DNA of 64,000 nucleotides from Curvibacter sp. PD_MW3 (GTDB lineage Bacteria > Pseudomonadota > Gammaproteobacteria > Burkholderiales > Burkholderiaceae_C). Positions 35,148 through 44,644 of the stretch are shown in pieces. Under the pieces are notes generated by a model. The model saw only the letters and a list, made by a program, of their open reading frames with translations, was not told where the DNA came from and ran no database searches. The position numbers were made by a program, and so were the translations under genes. Every line of letters starts with the position of its first letter. Position 1 is the stretch's first letter. The stretch covers positions 169,602 to 233,601 of the forward strand of contig NSIV01000002.1 in NCBI GenBank assembly GCA_002633085.1. The letters are read 5' to 3'.

Positions 35148-36617
35148 CTAGATGCGTTGTGGGCCGGAGCCCTTGTCGGTGGGCGTGAAGGGGTCGGCCG
35201 TCAACGCAAGCCGCTCCTCGAGCGCGACGGCGAAGGCCAAGGTATCGCCCTTGGCGAAACTGCGAGCCGGTTGGCCGGAGGCTTCGTCCCTGTCGTCGAG
35301 ACGGCAGCCTTGGTCCTCGATCAGCCAGCGGATCGAGTTGCGCGCGTTGCGCTCCAAGGCCTTGGCGAGCAATCGGTTCCACCACTCGCCATTCAGGTTC
35401 TTGCGAATCGGCTGCGTGCTGAGCACCCAAGACCGGGCAAGCTCTACAAGCTCGGGCCGGTCGCGGCATATCCACTCTTCCGAAGGCGACATTTTGAGAG
35501 GCACGGCGTCGGCCCAATCGCCATCGACGCTTCCGCCCGCGCCCGCCCATAACTTCAAGACCTCGAGGACCTTGTCTTGGTCTTTCAAGCTCTCGATCAT
35601 GTCGATCGCGCTGCCATAATCGCCGTGTCCGTTCGGCTCGGCCCCGCTCTCGAAGAGGTCGTAGATCAAGTCGTCCTCGCCACGCTGCGCAGCCAGCCCG
35701 AAAATAGTGCTATCACCCGAGCATGCGCCGCTTCTGGCGATCTCGCGCATCTCATCGAGCTTAGGCCAAGGTCCTGCCTGCCGGGCGAGTCTGACGATGT
35801 CCTCCATGTTTTCTTCGCGATCGGTCAGCCAGTTTTCAGCCGAGAAAAAATCAGGCTGAATGCCCATCTCTGCGCAAAGCGTCTCGAGCTCTCTGCGATG
35901 CTCAAGGAAGTAGTGGAACAATCGCGCGTTGATGTAGCGCGGGTTCCCGGCCAACCGATGGCGCGCAAGCAAGTCGGCGATGTCGGTCCGTCCCTCCACC
36001 AGCGCCCGGACGAGGGCGCTGGCCTCGATGTCCTCCTCAAGCAGCTTTCGCTTTGGAGAGTTGCCGATGTAAAGTTCCCGCGCCTCCCAGCCTCGCGCAA
36101 ACGTCTTCACAGACCCTCGTTCGCAGGTCGCCTTCGGGTCGCTCCAATAGGCAAACATATTTTCGAGCAGGCCAAGATCGGCCCCGTTCTCGAGGACGAT
36201 TTCGAAGGGGCTGCGGTGGAAGTGCTCGACACGCTCGCTCGCGTAGCGCAAGGCATAGTCGCTCACTAAAGCCATCGCGTCGCGGCCAAAGCGCGCCTCG
36301 CCGCCGTGGTATTCGGCTCTCTTCGAAATCGCCTCGTCGAGAGGCGTCGGCTTGAAGAAGCACACGGCTTCATAGCCAGGCTTGCATTTGACCGACCGGC
36401 TGTAGGTGCGCCCATAAGCCGCGGCGGCTCCCTCGCCGAAGTGCCACACGAGGTAGTCGTCAAGCTTCCGGCCGAGGATCAATCCGATAGCTTGCTTGCG
36501 CGGCTCGTAGGCTGCTAGGGCGTCGATATCTGCCCGCACGCGCGCAAGAACGGCCTCGATGTCAGGGTGGAAAGGCCCGGGATCGGGCGAGCTAGGCCGC
36601 CGCCCGGGCTTTGCCAT
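35148..36617 (-). CDS. Ankyrin-like hypothetical protein, paralogue 2 (489 aa)
   Basis: The start is an ATG at 36617 with AGGAG six bases upstream. It shares with paralogue 1 the opening ALAAYEPRKQAIGLILGRKLDDYLVW, the repeat-like units (LIYDLFESGAEPNGHGDYGSA; NSIRWLIEDQGCRLDD) and the ending EERLALTADPFTPTDKGSG plus PQRI. It lies 14 bp upstream of paralogue 1 in the same direction, so both are probably cotranscribed. The middle parts have diverged strongly. No family name can be given with confidence. Confidence 0.65.
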   Translation of the reverse strand: MAKPGRRPSSPDPGPFHPDIEAVLARVRADIDALAAYEPRKQAIGLILGRKLDDYLVWHFGEGAAAAYGRTYSRSVKCKPGYEAVCFFKPTPLDEAISKRAEYHGGEARFGRDAMALVSDYALRYASERVEHFHRSPFEIVLENGADLGLLENMFAYWSDPKATCERGSVKTFARGWEARELYIGNSPKRKLLEEDIEASALVRALVEGRTDIADLLARHRLAGNPRYINARLFHYFLEHRRELETLCAEMGIQPDFFSAENWLTDREENMEDIVRLARQAGPWPKLDEMREIARSGACSGDSTIFGLAAQRGEDDLIYDLFESGAEPNGHGDYGSAIDMIESLKDQDKVLEVLKLWAGAGGSVDGDWADAVPLKMSPSEEWICRDRPELVELARSWVLSTQPIRKNLNGEWWNRLLAKALERNARNSIRWLIEDQGCRLDDRDEASGQPARSFAKGDTLAFAVALEERLALTADPFTPTDKGSGPQRI

Positions 36618-36809
36618 GCATGTCTCCTGGATGTTGTATTTTTTTAGCTTCCTGATCTGTCCAGGCGGCCTTGGGTTCAGTCTTCTTGGCAATGGTCATG
36701 AGTAGTTATGTTCATCGATGCAGATGCTCACCTGGCTGGGCTGGACCACACCGCGGCGCGCCCGCGAATTTGTAGGGATTCAACTTGGACCTCGTCTTGG
36801 CAGCAGGGG

Positions 36810-37631
36810 TCAAATTGATTTGCTCGCGGCCTTGGATGGGCGCGCTTCGATCGAAATCGAGAACAAGGCTGAACGTTCGATGGAAGCCTTCGCCGCCTGT
36901 CGCTCGTCTTTCAACAAAGCCAGCCATGGCTTTGCGAATTTCTTGTGCTCGGACTCCTTGGCCCAGACGCAATGCACAGCCTCGGCTGGCGTGAGCCAGA
37001 CACAACGGACTTTGCCGGCCATGATCTCGCCCAAGCGCTTCTCGCGGCCGTCGAGGCCTAGGCTCCAGGCGGGGGACATAAGAATTGGACGGCCCTTCCG
37101 ATCGGGCTTGGGGCTTGCAAGGAACGGAGTAGGCTCGGAGACCCAACCCAGCAGGCCGTTGGCCGCGAGCGTGACTTCGAAGGTGTCGTAGCCCGCATGT
37201 TCGAGCTGGAACTTGCGGAGATCGCCCAGCAGATATGTCACCGGCTGGTTTGATCCGACGGCCCCCTTCTCGGCGATCTTGATCATGCGCAGGCCCTTGG
37301 GCTTCTCTTCGACTTCCTCTGACGACTTGGACTTGGCGCGCCCGGCTGCCTTGGCCGCCGCCTCCGCCACTCTGGCCAGCCGGGCGGCCTTCTTGTCTTC
37401 TTCGCTGGGTAGCTTGGTGGCTCGAAGCTCTCGCAACTGCGACATCGACATGCAAAGGTAGAAGGCGGCCAGCGGCGCCTCGACCGTCGTGTTGTCATGC
37501 AACGCGGCCAATCTACTCCGAAGCTCCGCCTCGGCAATTTGCTCGTCTATCGATTTTTTCGGAGGCCTTCCGCCCGTCTTCGCTCTTTTCGCGGCCGGCT
37601 CCGAATTCGCTGTATCTTTGGCTTTCGCCAT
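36810..37631 (-). CDS. Putative helix-turn-helix protein with extra C-terminal domain (273 aa)
   Basis: The N terminus is basic (AKRAKTGGRPPKKSIDEQ). The segment VEAPLAAFYLCMSMSQLREL, with GSNQPVTYLLGDLRKF some 75 residues later, mirrors the helix-turn-helix and the GTNQAIRYRKQSLMDW wing of the small gene 37713-38003, with a charged Ala/Lys/Glu insertion between the two parts. The C-terminal half (FEVTLAANGLLGWVSEP...RCVWLTPAEAVHCVWA) is unassigned. It may be a regulator or recombination accessory factor of the island. The 36618-36809 gap shows no gene. Confidence 0.5.
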   Translation of the reverse strand: MAKAKDTANSEPAAKRAKTGGRPPKKSIDEQIAEAELRSRLAALHDNTTVEAPLAAFYLCMSMSQLRELRATKLPSEEDKKAARLARVAEAAAKAAGRAKSKSSEEVEEKPKGLRMIKIAEKGAVGSNQPVTYLLGDLRKFQLEHAGYDTFEVTLAANGLLGWVSEPTPFLASPKPDRKGRPILMSPAWSLGLDGREKRLGEIMAGKVRCVWLTPAEAVHCVWAKESEHKKFAKPWLALLKDERQAAKASIERSALFSISIEARPSKAASKSI

Positions 37632-37712
37632 AGTCGTCTCCTCAGCTTTTTTCCAGCATTATTCCCAGGCTTTCAAAACCTCGCTGAGAAGCGGCCCGAT
37701 TTGAGGAGACGG

Positions 37713-38003
37713 CTACATCTGGCCTTTGCGCGCAGCGGCCTCGCGCGAGCTTTTGACGGTATGGGCGGCCTCCCAATCCATCAGAGATTGCTTTCGGTAG
37801 CGGATCGCCTGGTTGGTGCCCCGCGCGCCGCGGTCTCCTCCTTGGATGTATTCCGGCCCGCCGCCGTCCCTTCGCCAGCGCTCCAAGGTGGACGCCGATA
37901 CCCGAAGGAACGCGCACGCCTCAGCAGGCGTGAGCTTGGCTGTCGGCGCGAGCGCCTCGACGAAGTTGATGAGGTCGGCCTCGGCCGGCTTGAGCGCGCC
38001 CAT
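37713..38003 (-). CDS. AlpA/excisionase-like helix-turn-helix protein (96 aa)
   Basis: A 96-residue protein with LTPAEACAFLRVSASTLERW as a helix-turn-helix, followed by GPEYIQGG and GTNQAIRYRKQSLMDWEAAH, the wing and second helix of AlpA/Xis-type proteins. It ends with a basic tail. It is encoded 3 bp after the integrase stop on the same strand, so the two are cotranscribed. This is the classical arrangement for an integrase with its recombination directionality factor, though here it could also act as a transcriptional regulator. Confidence 0.7.
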   Translation of the reverse strand: MGALKPAEADLINFVEALAPTAKLTPAEACAFLRVSASTLERWRRDGGGPEYIQGGDRGARGTNQAIRYRKQSLMDWEAAHTVKSSREAAARKGQM

Positions 38004-38006
38004 GGC

Positions 38007-39575
38007 CTAGGCCTTCTTGCGCGATTTGCGAACCGGACCCGGCTGGATCACCGTATCGCCCGCCTCGGGCAGCGCCGGCTCCTTGGCTGGCCTCAGGGCG
38101 TTGTAGACGGCGGGGGCCGTCCTGAGGATGGTTTGCTCGATCTTGACCATCCGCTCGACGTAGTCCTTCCACTCGGGCTCGGTGTAGCGGCCCAGGGTTT
38201 CGCCGCCGCCAACCGCGTGTCCTAGCAGCCGCTTCACCTGGCGGTCGGCAAGCCCGAGCTTCTCGCAAGCAGCACCGAAAGTTCGACGCAGGTCATGGCC
38301 GCGCACGGCCTTGATGCCCGCGCGCTCCCTCACTGTCGCCAAAGCCACGCTCGGGTCGCCGTAGTGGCCGACTTCGCAAGGGATGCCCGATGGCAGAAAC
38401 CACTCCCCTTCTGCGTTCGCTGGGTCGGCGTGATCGACCTCTTGGCCATCCTTCTTGAAGATCAATCCCTTGCGGCTGCCGGGCATCTTGGCTTCGAAAA
38501 GCCAGGGGACGCCCTTGCGCCGATCCGCCTTCCTCAGCTTCAAAAGCGCCAAGGCGCATGGACCGATCGGGAATTCATGGTCTCCGCGATTTTTGCCGTC
38601 ATGGATGTAGACGACCTTCTTGTCGAGGTCCACCCAGCGCTCGAGGTGGGCCTTGTCGTCTGGAATCTCATCGCGCCATTTCAGGCTCCGGCATTCGTCG
38701 CCGCGCAGGCCCCAGAGCAAGTCGAGCAGCAGGAAGTCGGCCGCTCGTTGATTCTCCTTCCGATACTTCCACGCCTGCTCGATGAATGGGCCGACGGTCG
38801 TCGAAAAGGACAACGGGTTGCGCACTCCCTTGGCCTTGTAATCGCGCTCGAGCTGCATGCGGTCGCGATATTTCTTCTTGGTGATCAGGATCGTGAAGGG
38901 GTTGTAGGCGAGCGTCGGAGGCCTTCCCGCCGCATGGGCGTTGTGGATCTCGTTCTGGATGGCGTTGTTGACGGCGGCGGTCGCCCAGCGTCCCATCGCC
39001 TCGGCAGCCGTCTTATGGCCCTTCGTTTTGGCGTGCAGGTCGAATCGATCGAGAATTTCTTGGCCTGTGATCAGACGCACCTTGCGGTCTTCCCAGTCGG
39101 CCAACTTGTCGCGGGCCTTCTGAACCGAATCCATCGAATTCTTCTTGATAGGGCGCGCGCGGCCTTTCAGATCGGCGATGTAGAAGTCCCAGACCATGCC
39201 GAGCGTGAGCTCGGAGGCCTCGACCTCCTCCGCGATCCGGTTGGGGTTGGTTCCATGCTTGAGGGCCGCGGCGATCTTGTCGCGGGCGATGTCCCTGGCC
39301 CGGTCGATGTGGAGCTCTTTTTCGGCACCGCGTTTGCCCTTGGCCAGCCCCACGTCGATCTTGAGCTTCTTGCCCCGAACCATTTTTTCGACCAGGTAGA
39401 CCGAAGCCCGCGCCCCGACTCGGACGGCAAATCCAGGAGGCGCCTTTCGACTGGTGTCGTAGACGAGATAATTGGGCTTGTCGGTCGGCAGCCAATCGTC
39501 GAAGGGAGCGCCCAGCATAGGCACCTTCGTCAGAGACATCTTCTGCACCAGCTCATTGGTCAGTTCGAGTTTCAT
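38007..39575 (-). CDS. int: Tyrosine integrase of the genomic island
   Basis: A 522-residue integrase, longer than usual. The catalytic residues appear in LLWGLRGDECRSL (Arg near 292), GHDLRRTFG (about 425) and LLGHAVGGGETLGRYTE (His near 453, Tyr near 463). The N-terminal 110 residues include an arm-binding-like region (YLVEKMVRGKKLKIDVGLAKG) and the middle holds a SAM-like core-binding domain. It is transcribed away from mutS and lies at the boundary where base composition changes. Direct repeats at 39595-39717 lie just upstream and probably belong to the attachment site. It most likely integrated this island. Confidence 0.88.
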   Translation of the reverse strand: MKLELTNELVQKMSLTKVPMLGAPFDDWLPTDKPNYLVYDTSRKAPPGFAVRVGARASVYLVEKMVRGKKLKIDVGLAKGKRGAEKELHIDRARDIARDKIAAALKHGTNPNRIAEEVEASELTLGMVWDFYIADLKGRARPIKKNSMDSVQKARDKLADWEDRKVRLITGQEILDRFDLHAKTKGHKTAAEAMGRWATAAVNNAIQNEIHNAHAAGRPPTLAYNPFTILITKKKYRDRMQLERDYKAKGVRNPLSFSTTVGPFIEQAWKYRKENQRAADFLLLDLLWGLRGDECRSLKWRDEIPDDKAHLERWVDLDKKVVYIHDGKNRGDHEFPIGPCALALLKLRKADRRKGVPWLFEAKMPGSRKGLIFKKDGQEVDHADPANAEGEWFLPSGIPCEVGHYGDPSVALATVRERAGIKAVRGHDLRRTFGAACEKLGLADRQVKRLLGHAVGGGETLGRYTEPEWKDYVERMVKIEQTILRTAPAVYNALRPAKEPALPEAGDTVIQPGPVRKSRKKA

Positions 39576-39594
39576 GGCAGCCCCTTTCAGGTCT

Positions 39595-39717
39595 CTTGGC
39601 GGATTCGCTCGACTGCTTCCGCCAGGTTTGCCCTGATTCTAGATGAAGCCGAGAACTTGGCGGCCACTTGGCGGCAAACTTGGCGGATCGACATAGCGCG
39701 ACATAGGCACGACACAG
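39595..39717. repeat. Direct repeats at the island end (putative integrase arm sites/att region)
   Basis: ACTTGGCGG occurs at 39655-39663, 39666-39674 and 39678-39686 (11 and 12 bp apart), with a related CTTGGCGG at 39595-39602. CGACATAG follows at 39689 and 39699, and CGACACAG at 39710. The repeats are spaced about one helical turn apart and lie between the integrase start and mutS. The core att sequence itself cannot be defined without the other island end. Confidence 0.55.
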
Positions 39718-39741
39718 GACAACATGGCTCGATAGAAAAAG

Positions 39742-42396
39742 ATGGAAATACCCTCTGAAAACAACGAAAAACAGACGCTCTCCCAGAGGGAAAAGGCTCC
39801 TATTGCAAGTGACCTGAGCGGCCACACGCCCATGATGGCCCAGTACCTAGCCATCAAGGCCGGGTACCCCCAGACACTGGTGTTCTACCGCATGGGCGAC
39901 TTCTACGAGCTGTTCTACGAAGACGCCGAACGCGCCGCCCGCCTGCTCGACATCACCCTCACCCAGCGCGGCCAGTCGGCCGGCAAGCCGGTCATCATGG
40001 CCGGCGTCCCCTTCCATTCGGTCGAAACCTACCTGGCCCGGCTGATCAAGCTGGGCGAATCGATCGCCATTTGCGAGCAAGTGGGCGAAGTTGGTGCATC
40101 CAAGGGCCCGGTAGAGCGCAAAGTGGTGCGCGTGGTCACGCCCGGCACGCTGACCGACAGCGCCTTGTTGAGCGACAAGTCCGAATCCTTCCTGCTGTCG
40201 GTGCACCAGGGGCCGCGCCATGGCTGCGGCCTGGCCTGGCTCAGCGTCACGCAAGGCGAGGTGTTCCTGGCCGAATGCAGCCCCGACGCGCTGGAGGAAT
40301 GGATTGCCCGCATCGCACCGGGCGAGCTGATCTACAGCGCCGGTGTCACGCCGACCTTTGAGCAGCGGCTACAGACCCTGCGCCAGTCCAGCGCCGTCTC
40401 CCTGAGCCTGCGCCCCGAATGGCAGTTCGATGCCGCCCTGGGGCAGGCCAAGCTGCTGGAGTTGCTGGGCGCCGCCAGCCTGGCTTCCTGGAGCGCCGAC
40501 GATCTGCCCCTGGCCCATGCCGCCGCCGCCGCACTCTTGGGTTATGCCGAGCACACCCAGGGCCGGGCCTTGACCCATGTACACAACGTGCGCGTGCAGC
40601 GCAACGACGCGCTCATCGACCTGCCGCAGACCACACGGCGCAACCTGGAGCTGGTGCAGACCTTGCGCGGCGAGGACGCGCCCACTCTGTTCTCGCTGCT
40701 CGACACCTGCATGACCGGCATGGGCAGCCGCCTGTTGAAGAACTGGCTGCTGGAGCCGCAGCGCGACCGCGAACCGGCCAAAGCGCGGCTGGAGGCCATC
40801 ACTGCGCTGCGCACGGGTCCCTGGCAGAAGCTGCGCGCGCAGCTCAAGGGCTGCAGCGATGTGGAACGCATCACCGCGCGCATCGCGCTGCGCCAGGTGC
40901 GCCCGCGCGAACTGGTCGCCCTGCAACAGACGCTACAAAAAACAGAGCTGTTGGCGCCCGTTTTACAAGGTCAAACGGCACTTTTGACCCAGATTTCCCA
41001 GCACCTGCTGCCACCGGCCGGCTGCGCCGAGCTGCTGAAGCGCGCCATCCTGGAAGAACCGGCCGCGCTGGTTCGCGACGGCGACGTCATCAACGACGGC
41101 TTCGACGCCGAACTCGACGAGCTGCGCGCCATCCAGACCAACTGCGACGGCTTCCTGCTCGACCTCGAAACCCGCGAACGCGCCCGCACCGGCATCGCCA
41201 ACCTGCGGGTGCAGTTCAACAAGGTGCACGGCTTCTACATCGAAGTCACACAGGGCCAGATCGACAAGGTGCCGGACGACTATCGCCGCCGCCAGACACT
41301 CAAAAACGCCGAGCGCTTCATCACGCCCGAGCTGAAAGCCTTCGAGGACAAGGCCCTCAGTGCGCAGGAACGCGCCCTGGCGCGCGAGAAGTGGCTGTAC
41401 GAACAGCTGCTCGACCAGTTGCAGCCGCATGTGCCGGCGCTCACCCGCACGGCACGCGCGCTGGCCGCACTGGACGTGCTCTGCACGCTGGCCGAACGCT
41501 CGCTCACGCTCGACTGGAACGCACCCCAATTCGCCATGGAACCCTGCATCGACATCGTGCAGGGCCGCCACCCGGTGGTGCAGGCCCGGTTGGCTGAAAC
41601 CAGCGCCGGTGCCTTCATCGCCAACGACACGCGCCTGGGTGTCAAGCAGCGCATGCAGATCATCACCGGCCCCAACATGGGCGGTAAGTCGACCTACATG
41701 CGCCAGGTCGCGCTCATCGTGCTGCTGGCGTCCATCGGCTCCTATGTGCCGGCGGCCAGTTGCCGCCTGGGGCCGATCGACGCCATCTACACCCGCATCG
41801 GCGCCGCCGACGACCTGGCCAACGCCCAGTCCACCTTCATGCTGGAGATGACCGAGGCGGCGCAGATCCTGCACGCTGCCAGCCCCAACTCTCTGGTGCT
41901 GATGGACGAGATCGGCCGCGGCACCTCCACCTTCGACGGTCTGGCCCTGGCCGGCGCCATTGCCACGCAATTGCACGACAAGACGCAGGCCTTCACGCTG
42001 TTTGCCACCCACTACTTCGAACTCACCGAGTTCCCGGCCAAGCACCATGCCGCCGTCAACGTGCACGTGAGCGCCACCGAGTCGGGGCACGACATCGTGT
42101 TCCTGCATGAAATCCAGCCCGGTCCGGCCAGCCGCAGCTACGGCATCCAGGTGGCACGCCTGGCCGGCATGCCGGCGGCCGTGGTCAACCACGCGCGCCA
42201 TGCCCTCGAATCGCTGGAGGCCAATGCCTCGGAGTCGCAGGCCCAGGTCGATCTCTTCGCCCCGCCGCCGGCAGCGGCCGCAAGCGCCCCCAGTGCCGTG
42301 GAGGCGCGCCTGGCCGAGATCGACCCCGATGCCCTGAGCCCGCGCGAAGCGCTGGACGCGTTGTACGTCCTCAAGAAACTGGGAGATAAAAAATGA
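39742..42396 (+). CDS. mutS: DNA mismatch repair protein MutS
   Basis: This 884-residue MutS recognises base mismatches and recruits MutL. The N-terminal mismatch-binding motif is present in [18 protein letters not shown]. The clamp and lever regions follow, then the ATPase domain with Walker [16 protein letters not shown] (about 641-655), Walker [17 protein letters not shown] and the C-terminal dimerization helix. The first 26 or so residues ([18 protein letters not shown]...) differ from the usual short leader, and no good Shine-Dalgarno precedes the ATG. The island integrase ends just upstream, so the native promoter or 5' end may have been altered. The hydrolase gene downstream overlaps by 4 bp. 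Confidence 0.96.
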   Translation: MEIPSENNEKQTLSQREKAPIASDLSGHTPMMAQYLAIKAGYPQTLVFYRMGDFYELFYEDAERAARLLDITLTQRGQSAGKPVIMAGVPFHSVETYLARLIKLGESIAICEQVGEVGASKGPVERKVVRVVTPGTLTDSALLSDKSESFLLSVHQGPRHGCGLAWLSVTQGEVFLAECSPDALEEWIARIAPGELIYSAGVTPTFEQRLQTLRQSSAVSLSLRPEWQFDAALGQAKLLELLGAASLASWSADDLPLAHAAAAALLGYAEHTQGRALTHVHNVRVQRNDALIDLPQTTRRNLELVQTLRGEDAPTLFSLLDTCMTGMGSRLLKNWLLEPQRDREPAKARLEAITALRTGPWQKLRAQLKGCSDVERITARIALRQVRPRELVALQQTLQKTELLAPVLQGQTALLTQISQHLLPPAGCAELLKRAILEEPAALVRDGDVINDGFDAELDELRAIQTNCDGFLLDLETRERARTGIANLRVQFNKVHGFYIEVTQGQIDKVPDDYRRRQTLKNAERFITPELKAFEDKALSAQERALAREKWLYEQLLDQLQPHVPALTRTARALAALDVLCTLAERSLTLDWNAPQFAMEPCIDIVQGRHPVVQARLAETSAGAFIANDTRLGVKQRMQIITGPNMGGKSTYMRQVALIVLLASIGSYVPAASCRLGPIDAIYTRIGAADDLANAQSTFMLEMTEAAQILHAASPNSLVLMDEIGRGTSTFDGLALAGAIATQLHDKTQAFTLFATHYFELTEFPAKHHAAVNVHVSATESGHDIVFLHEIQPGPASRSYGIQVARLAGMPAAVVNHARHALESLEANASESQAQVDLFAPPPAAAASAPSAVEARLAEIDPDALSPREALDALYVLKKLGDKK
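40932..40960 (+). repeat. Comamonadaceae-type mini-repeat copy 1 (inside mutS)
   Basis: The copy runs GCTACAAAAAACAG then AGCTGTTGGCGCCCG, in frame within mutS, where it encodes LQKTELLAP. It shares the GCTAC/A-run/AGC-G-TGGCGC layout with the copies in the membrane-fusion, kinase and regulator genes. Confidence 0.45.
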
Positions 42397-43235
42397 ACAG
42401 CCACCTGCCCACCATCATCTTCTCGCACGGCAACAGCTTTCCGGCCAGCACCTACCGCATGCTGTTCGGTGAGCTGCGCCGGCGCGGCTTCAAGATCAAG
42501 GCGGTGGACAAGTTCGGCCACGACGAACGCTACCCGGTCACCAGCAACTGGCCACACCTGGTGCAGCAACTGGCCGATTTCGCAACCGAGCACCAGCAGA
42601 AAACCGGCGAACAGGTCTTCCTGGTCGGGCACTCGCTCGGCGGTTTCCTGAGCCTGATGGCAGCCGCCCGCCACCCGGACCTGGCCAATGCGGTGCTGCT
42701 GATCGACTCCCCCATCCTGGGCGGCTGGCGCGCCACCGGCGTCAGCGTGGCCAAGACCACGCAGATCATCGGCGCCGTCTCACCCGGCGCCGTGAGCCGC
42801 CAGCGCCGCAACAGCTGGCCCGATGCCGACACCGCCTTCGAGCACTTCCGCCACAAGAAGGCCTTCGCCCACTGGGACGCGCAAGTGCTGCGCGACTACG
42901 TGGAGCACGGCATGCACGACGAGGACGGCAAACGCGTGCTGAGCTTCGACCGCGAGGTGGAAACCGCGATCTACAACACCATCCCCGACAACCTGGACAA
43001 ACTGCTCAAGCGCCACCCGCTCAAGTGCCCGGTGGCTTTCATCGGCGGTCGCCATTCGGTGGAAATGCGCCAGGTCGGCATGGCCATGACCGAGAAGGTC
43101 ACCAAGGGCCGCATCATGATGCTCGACGGCTCGCACCTGTTCCCGATGGAGCAACCCATTGCCACCGCAGCGGCCATCGAGGCCTCGCTGCTGAACCTGC
43201 ACCGCGTGCGCGAACTGAAGAACAACGGGCACTGA
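42393..43235 (+). CDS. Alpha/beta hydrolase
   Basis: A 280-residue alpha/beta-hydrolase. The oxyanion-type start [14 protein letters not shown], the nucleophile elbow GHSLGG (serine near residue 80) and the late histidine in [11 protein letters not shown] form the expected catalytic set. No signal peptide is seen, so it is cytoplasmic. The substrate is unknown. The ATG overlaps the mutS stop by 4 bp, so it is translated together with mutS. Confidence 0.85.
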   Translation: MNSHLPTIIFSHGNSFPASTYRMLFGELRRRGFKIKAVDKFGHDERYPVTSNWPHLVQQLADFATEHQQKTGEQVFLVGHSLGGFLSLMAAARHPDLANAVLLIDSPILGGWRATGVSVAKTTQIIGAVSPGAVSRQRRNSWPDADTAFEHFRHKKAFAHWDAQVLRDYVEHGMHDEDGKRVLSFDREVETAIYNTIPDNLDKLLKRHPLKCPVAFIGGRHSVEMRQVGMAMTEKVTKGRIMMLDGSHLFPMEQPIATAAAIEASLLNLHRVRELKNNGH

Positions 43236-43281
43236 CGCCTGCGGGCCATCCTTGTTTTCAAGTCAATCCATCTTTTCAGCC

Positions 43282-43539
43282 ATGGCAAACCACAACCAAC
43301 TGGTCAAAGAGCAACTGCAGCACATGCTTTTTGGTTCATTGCTTTTTGTCTGTTTGGCCTCCATTGCCGTCGCTTTGGACATTGGGGCGGACGCCATCGT
43401 CAGCCTGGGCGGCGTGAGTCACTTCACCTACCTGGCGGTCGAAACCATGGCCCATGCCCTGCTGGTGCTCGATCTGATTCTTTTCATCCTGTATCTCTAC
43501 AAGTCCAGCATCACCCTGGTCAAGGAAATTTTCAGCTGA
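43282..43539 (+). CDS. Small inner-membrane protein (85 aa)
   Basis: From the ATG at 43282 the product is 85 residues with two hydrophobic segments: LFGSLLFVCLASIAVAL and MAHALLVLDLILFILYLY. It ends with a short charged tail. A TTG at 43252 would add ten residues and is less likely. It follows the hydrolase gene by 46 bp and precedes a bidirectional terminator. No family name is assigned. Confidence 0.6.
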   Translation: MANHNQLVKEQLQHMLFGSLLFVCLASIAVALDIGADAIVSLGGVSHFTYLAVETMAHALLVLDLILFILYLYKSSITLVKEIFS

Positions 43540-43585
43540 CGGGCATTTCTCCTGGCGCTTTTCCAGCCACAACGTCTCCAGCCAC

Positions 43586-43613
43586 AAAAAAGGCCGCATG
43601 CAGCGGCCTTTTT
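43586..43613. terminator. Bidirectional intrinsic terminator
   Basis: GGCCGC (43592-43597) pairs with GCGGCC (43603-43608) across a five-base loop, with A- and T-runs on the two sides extending the stem. It lies between the convergent ends of the membrane-protein gene and uppP and can serve both. Confidence 0.85.
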
Positions 43614-43632
43614 CTTGCGTGAAGCTAGGGCC

Positions 43633-44478
43633 TCAGGCCGCCCACTGCACCGCCCCCGTCCAGGCCGTGGCCAGCACCACGATGCCAAACACGATGCGAT
43701 ACCAGGCAAAGCCGTTGAAATTGTGTGTGGAGATGAAACGCAAGAGCCAGCGCACGCAGAGCCAGGCGCTGATGAAGGAGAACAGCAGCCCGACGCCGAA
43801 CAGCGGCAGATCCGCCATGGACAGCAGCGCACGCTCCTTGTACAGGCTGTAGGCGCCGGCACCGATCAGCGTCGGGATCGCAAGGTAGAACGAGAAATCG
43901 GTGGCCGCCTTGCGCGACAGGCCCAGCAGCATGCCGCCGATGATGGTGGCACCGCTGCGGCTGGTGCCCGGCACCATGGCCAGGCATTGCACCAGCCCCA
44001 CCTTCAGGGCGTCTTTCCAGTCCATGTCGTCCACGTCCTGGATGCGCGGCGCGGTGGCGGCATTGGCTTGGCGCTTCTCGGCCCACAGAATGATGAAGCC
44101 ACCAATGATGAAGGTACTGGCCACCACCACCGGCGTGAACAGGTGCGCCTTGATGGCCTTGCCAAACAGCAGGCCCAGCAGCACTGCCGGCACGAAGGCG
44201 ATCAGCACGTTGAGCGCGAACTGTCGTGCTTGGCTTTGCGTCGGCAACGCCACCAGCGTGTCACGGATCTTCTGCCAGTACACCAGGATCACCGCCAGGA
44301 TGGCGCCAGTCTGGATCGCGATATCGAACACCTTGGCCTTGTCGTCATCGAAGCCCAGCAACGCGCCGGCCAGGATCAGGTGGCCGGTCGACGAGATCGG
44401 CAGGAATTCGGTCAGGCCCTCGACCACGCCCATGATGGCGGCCTTGATCAGCAAGGTGATATCCACGTGTACTCCCAT
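43633..44478 (-). CDS. uppP: Undecaprenyl-diphosphatase UppP (BacA)
   Basis: A 281-residue integral membrane enzyme that dephosphorylates undecaprenyl pyrophosphate to recycle the cell-wall lipid carrier. The signature motifs are [17 protein letters not shown] (about 20-36) and [10 protein letters not shown] (about 170). Several hydrophobic segments span the chain, for example [19 protein letters not shown]. The length is normal for the family. It is a single gene between terminators. Increased UppP is known to give bacitracin resistance. Confidence 0.95.
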   Translation of the reverse strand: MGVHVDITLLIKAAIMGVVEGLTEFLPISSTGHLILAGALLGFDDDKAKVFDIAIQTGAILAVILVYWQKIRDTLVALPTQSQARQFALNVLIAFVPAVLLGLLFGKAIKAHLFTPVVVASTFIIGGFIILWAEKRQANAATAPRIQDVDDMDWKDALKVGLVQCLAMVPGTSRSGATIIGGMLLGLSRKAATDFSFYLAIPTLIGAGAYSLYKERALLSMADLPLFGVGLLFSFISAWLCVRWLLRFISTHNFNGFAWYRIVFGIVVLATAWTGAVQWAA

Positions 44479-44644
44479 TAAGACGCTGGATTATCGCTGC
44501 CGCAGGGCCGTTGACCGACAATCGTTGTGGCGATCAGCGCCCCGTGCCGTTCAAAAATCTTCCGCTCCAGCACGAGGCTGTTAAATTTCAAAAGATGGCT
44601 TCATTCCCCAAACAGCTGAAAACTCAACCCGACAGGTGCCTGAC

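Noticed and set aside
39576-39741. tRNA gene as integration target next to the island integrase
   Set aside because: No tRNA-like sequence with acceptor and T-arm pairing could be found. The interval is filled by short direct repeats and then mutS.
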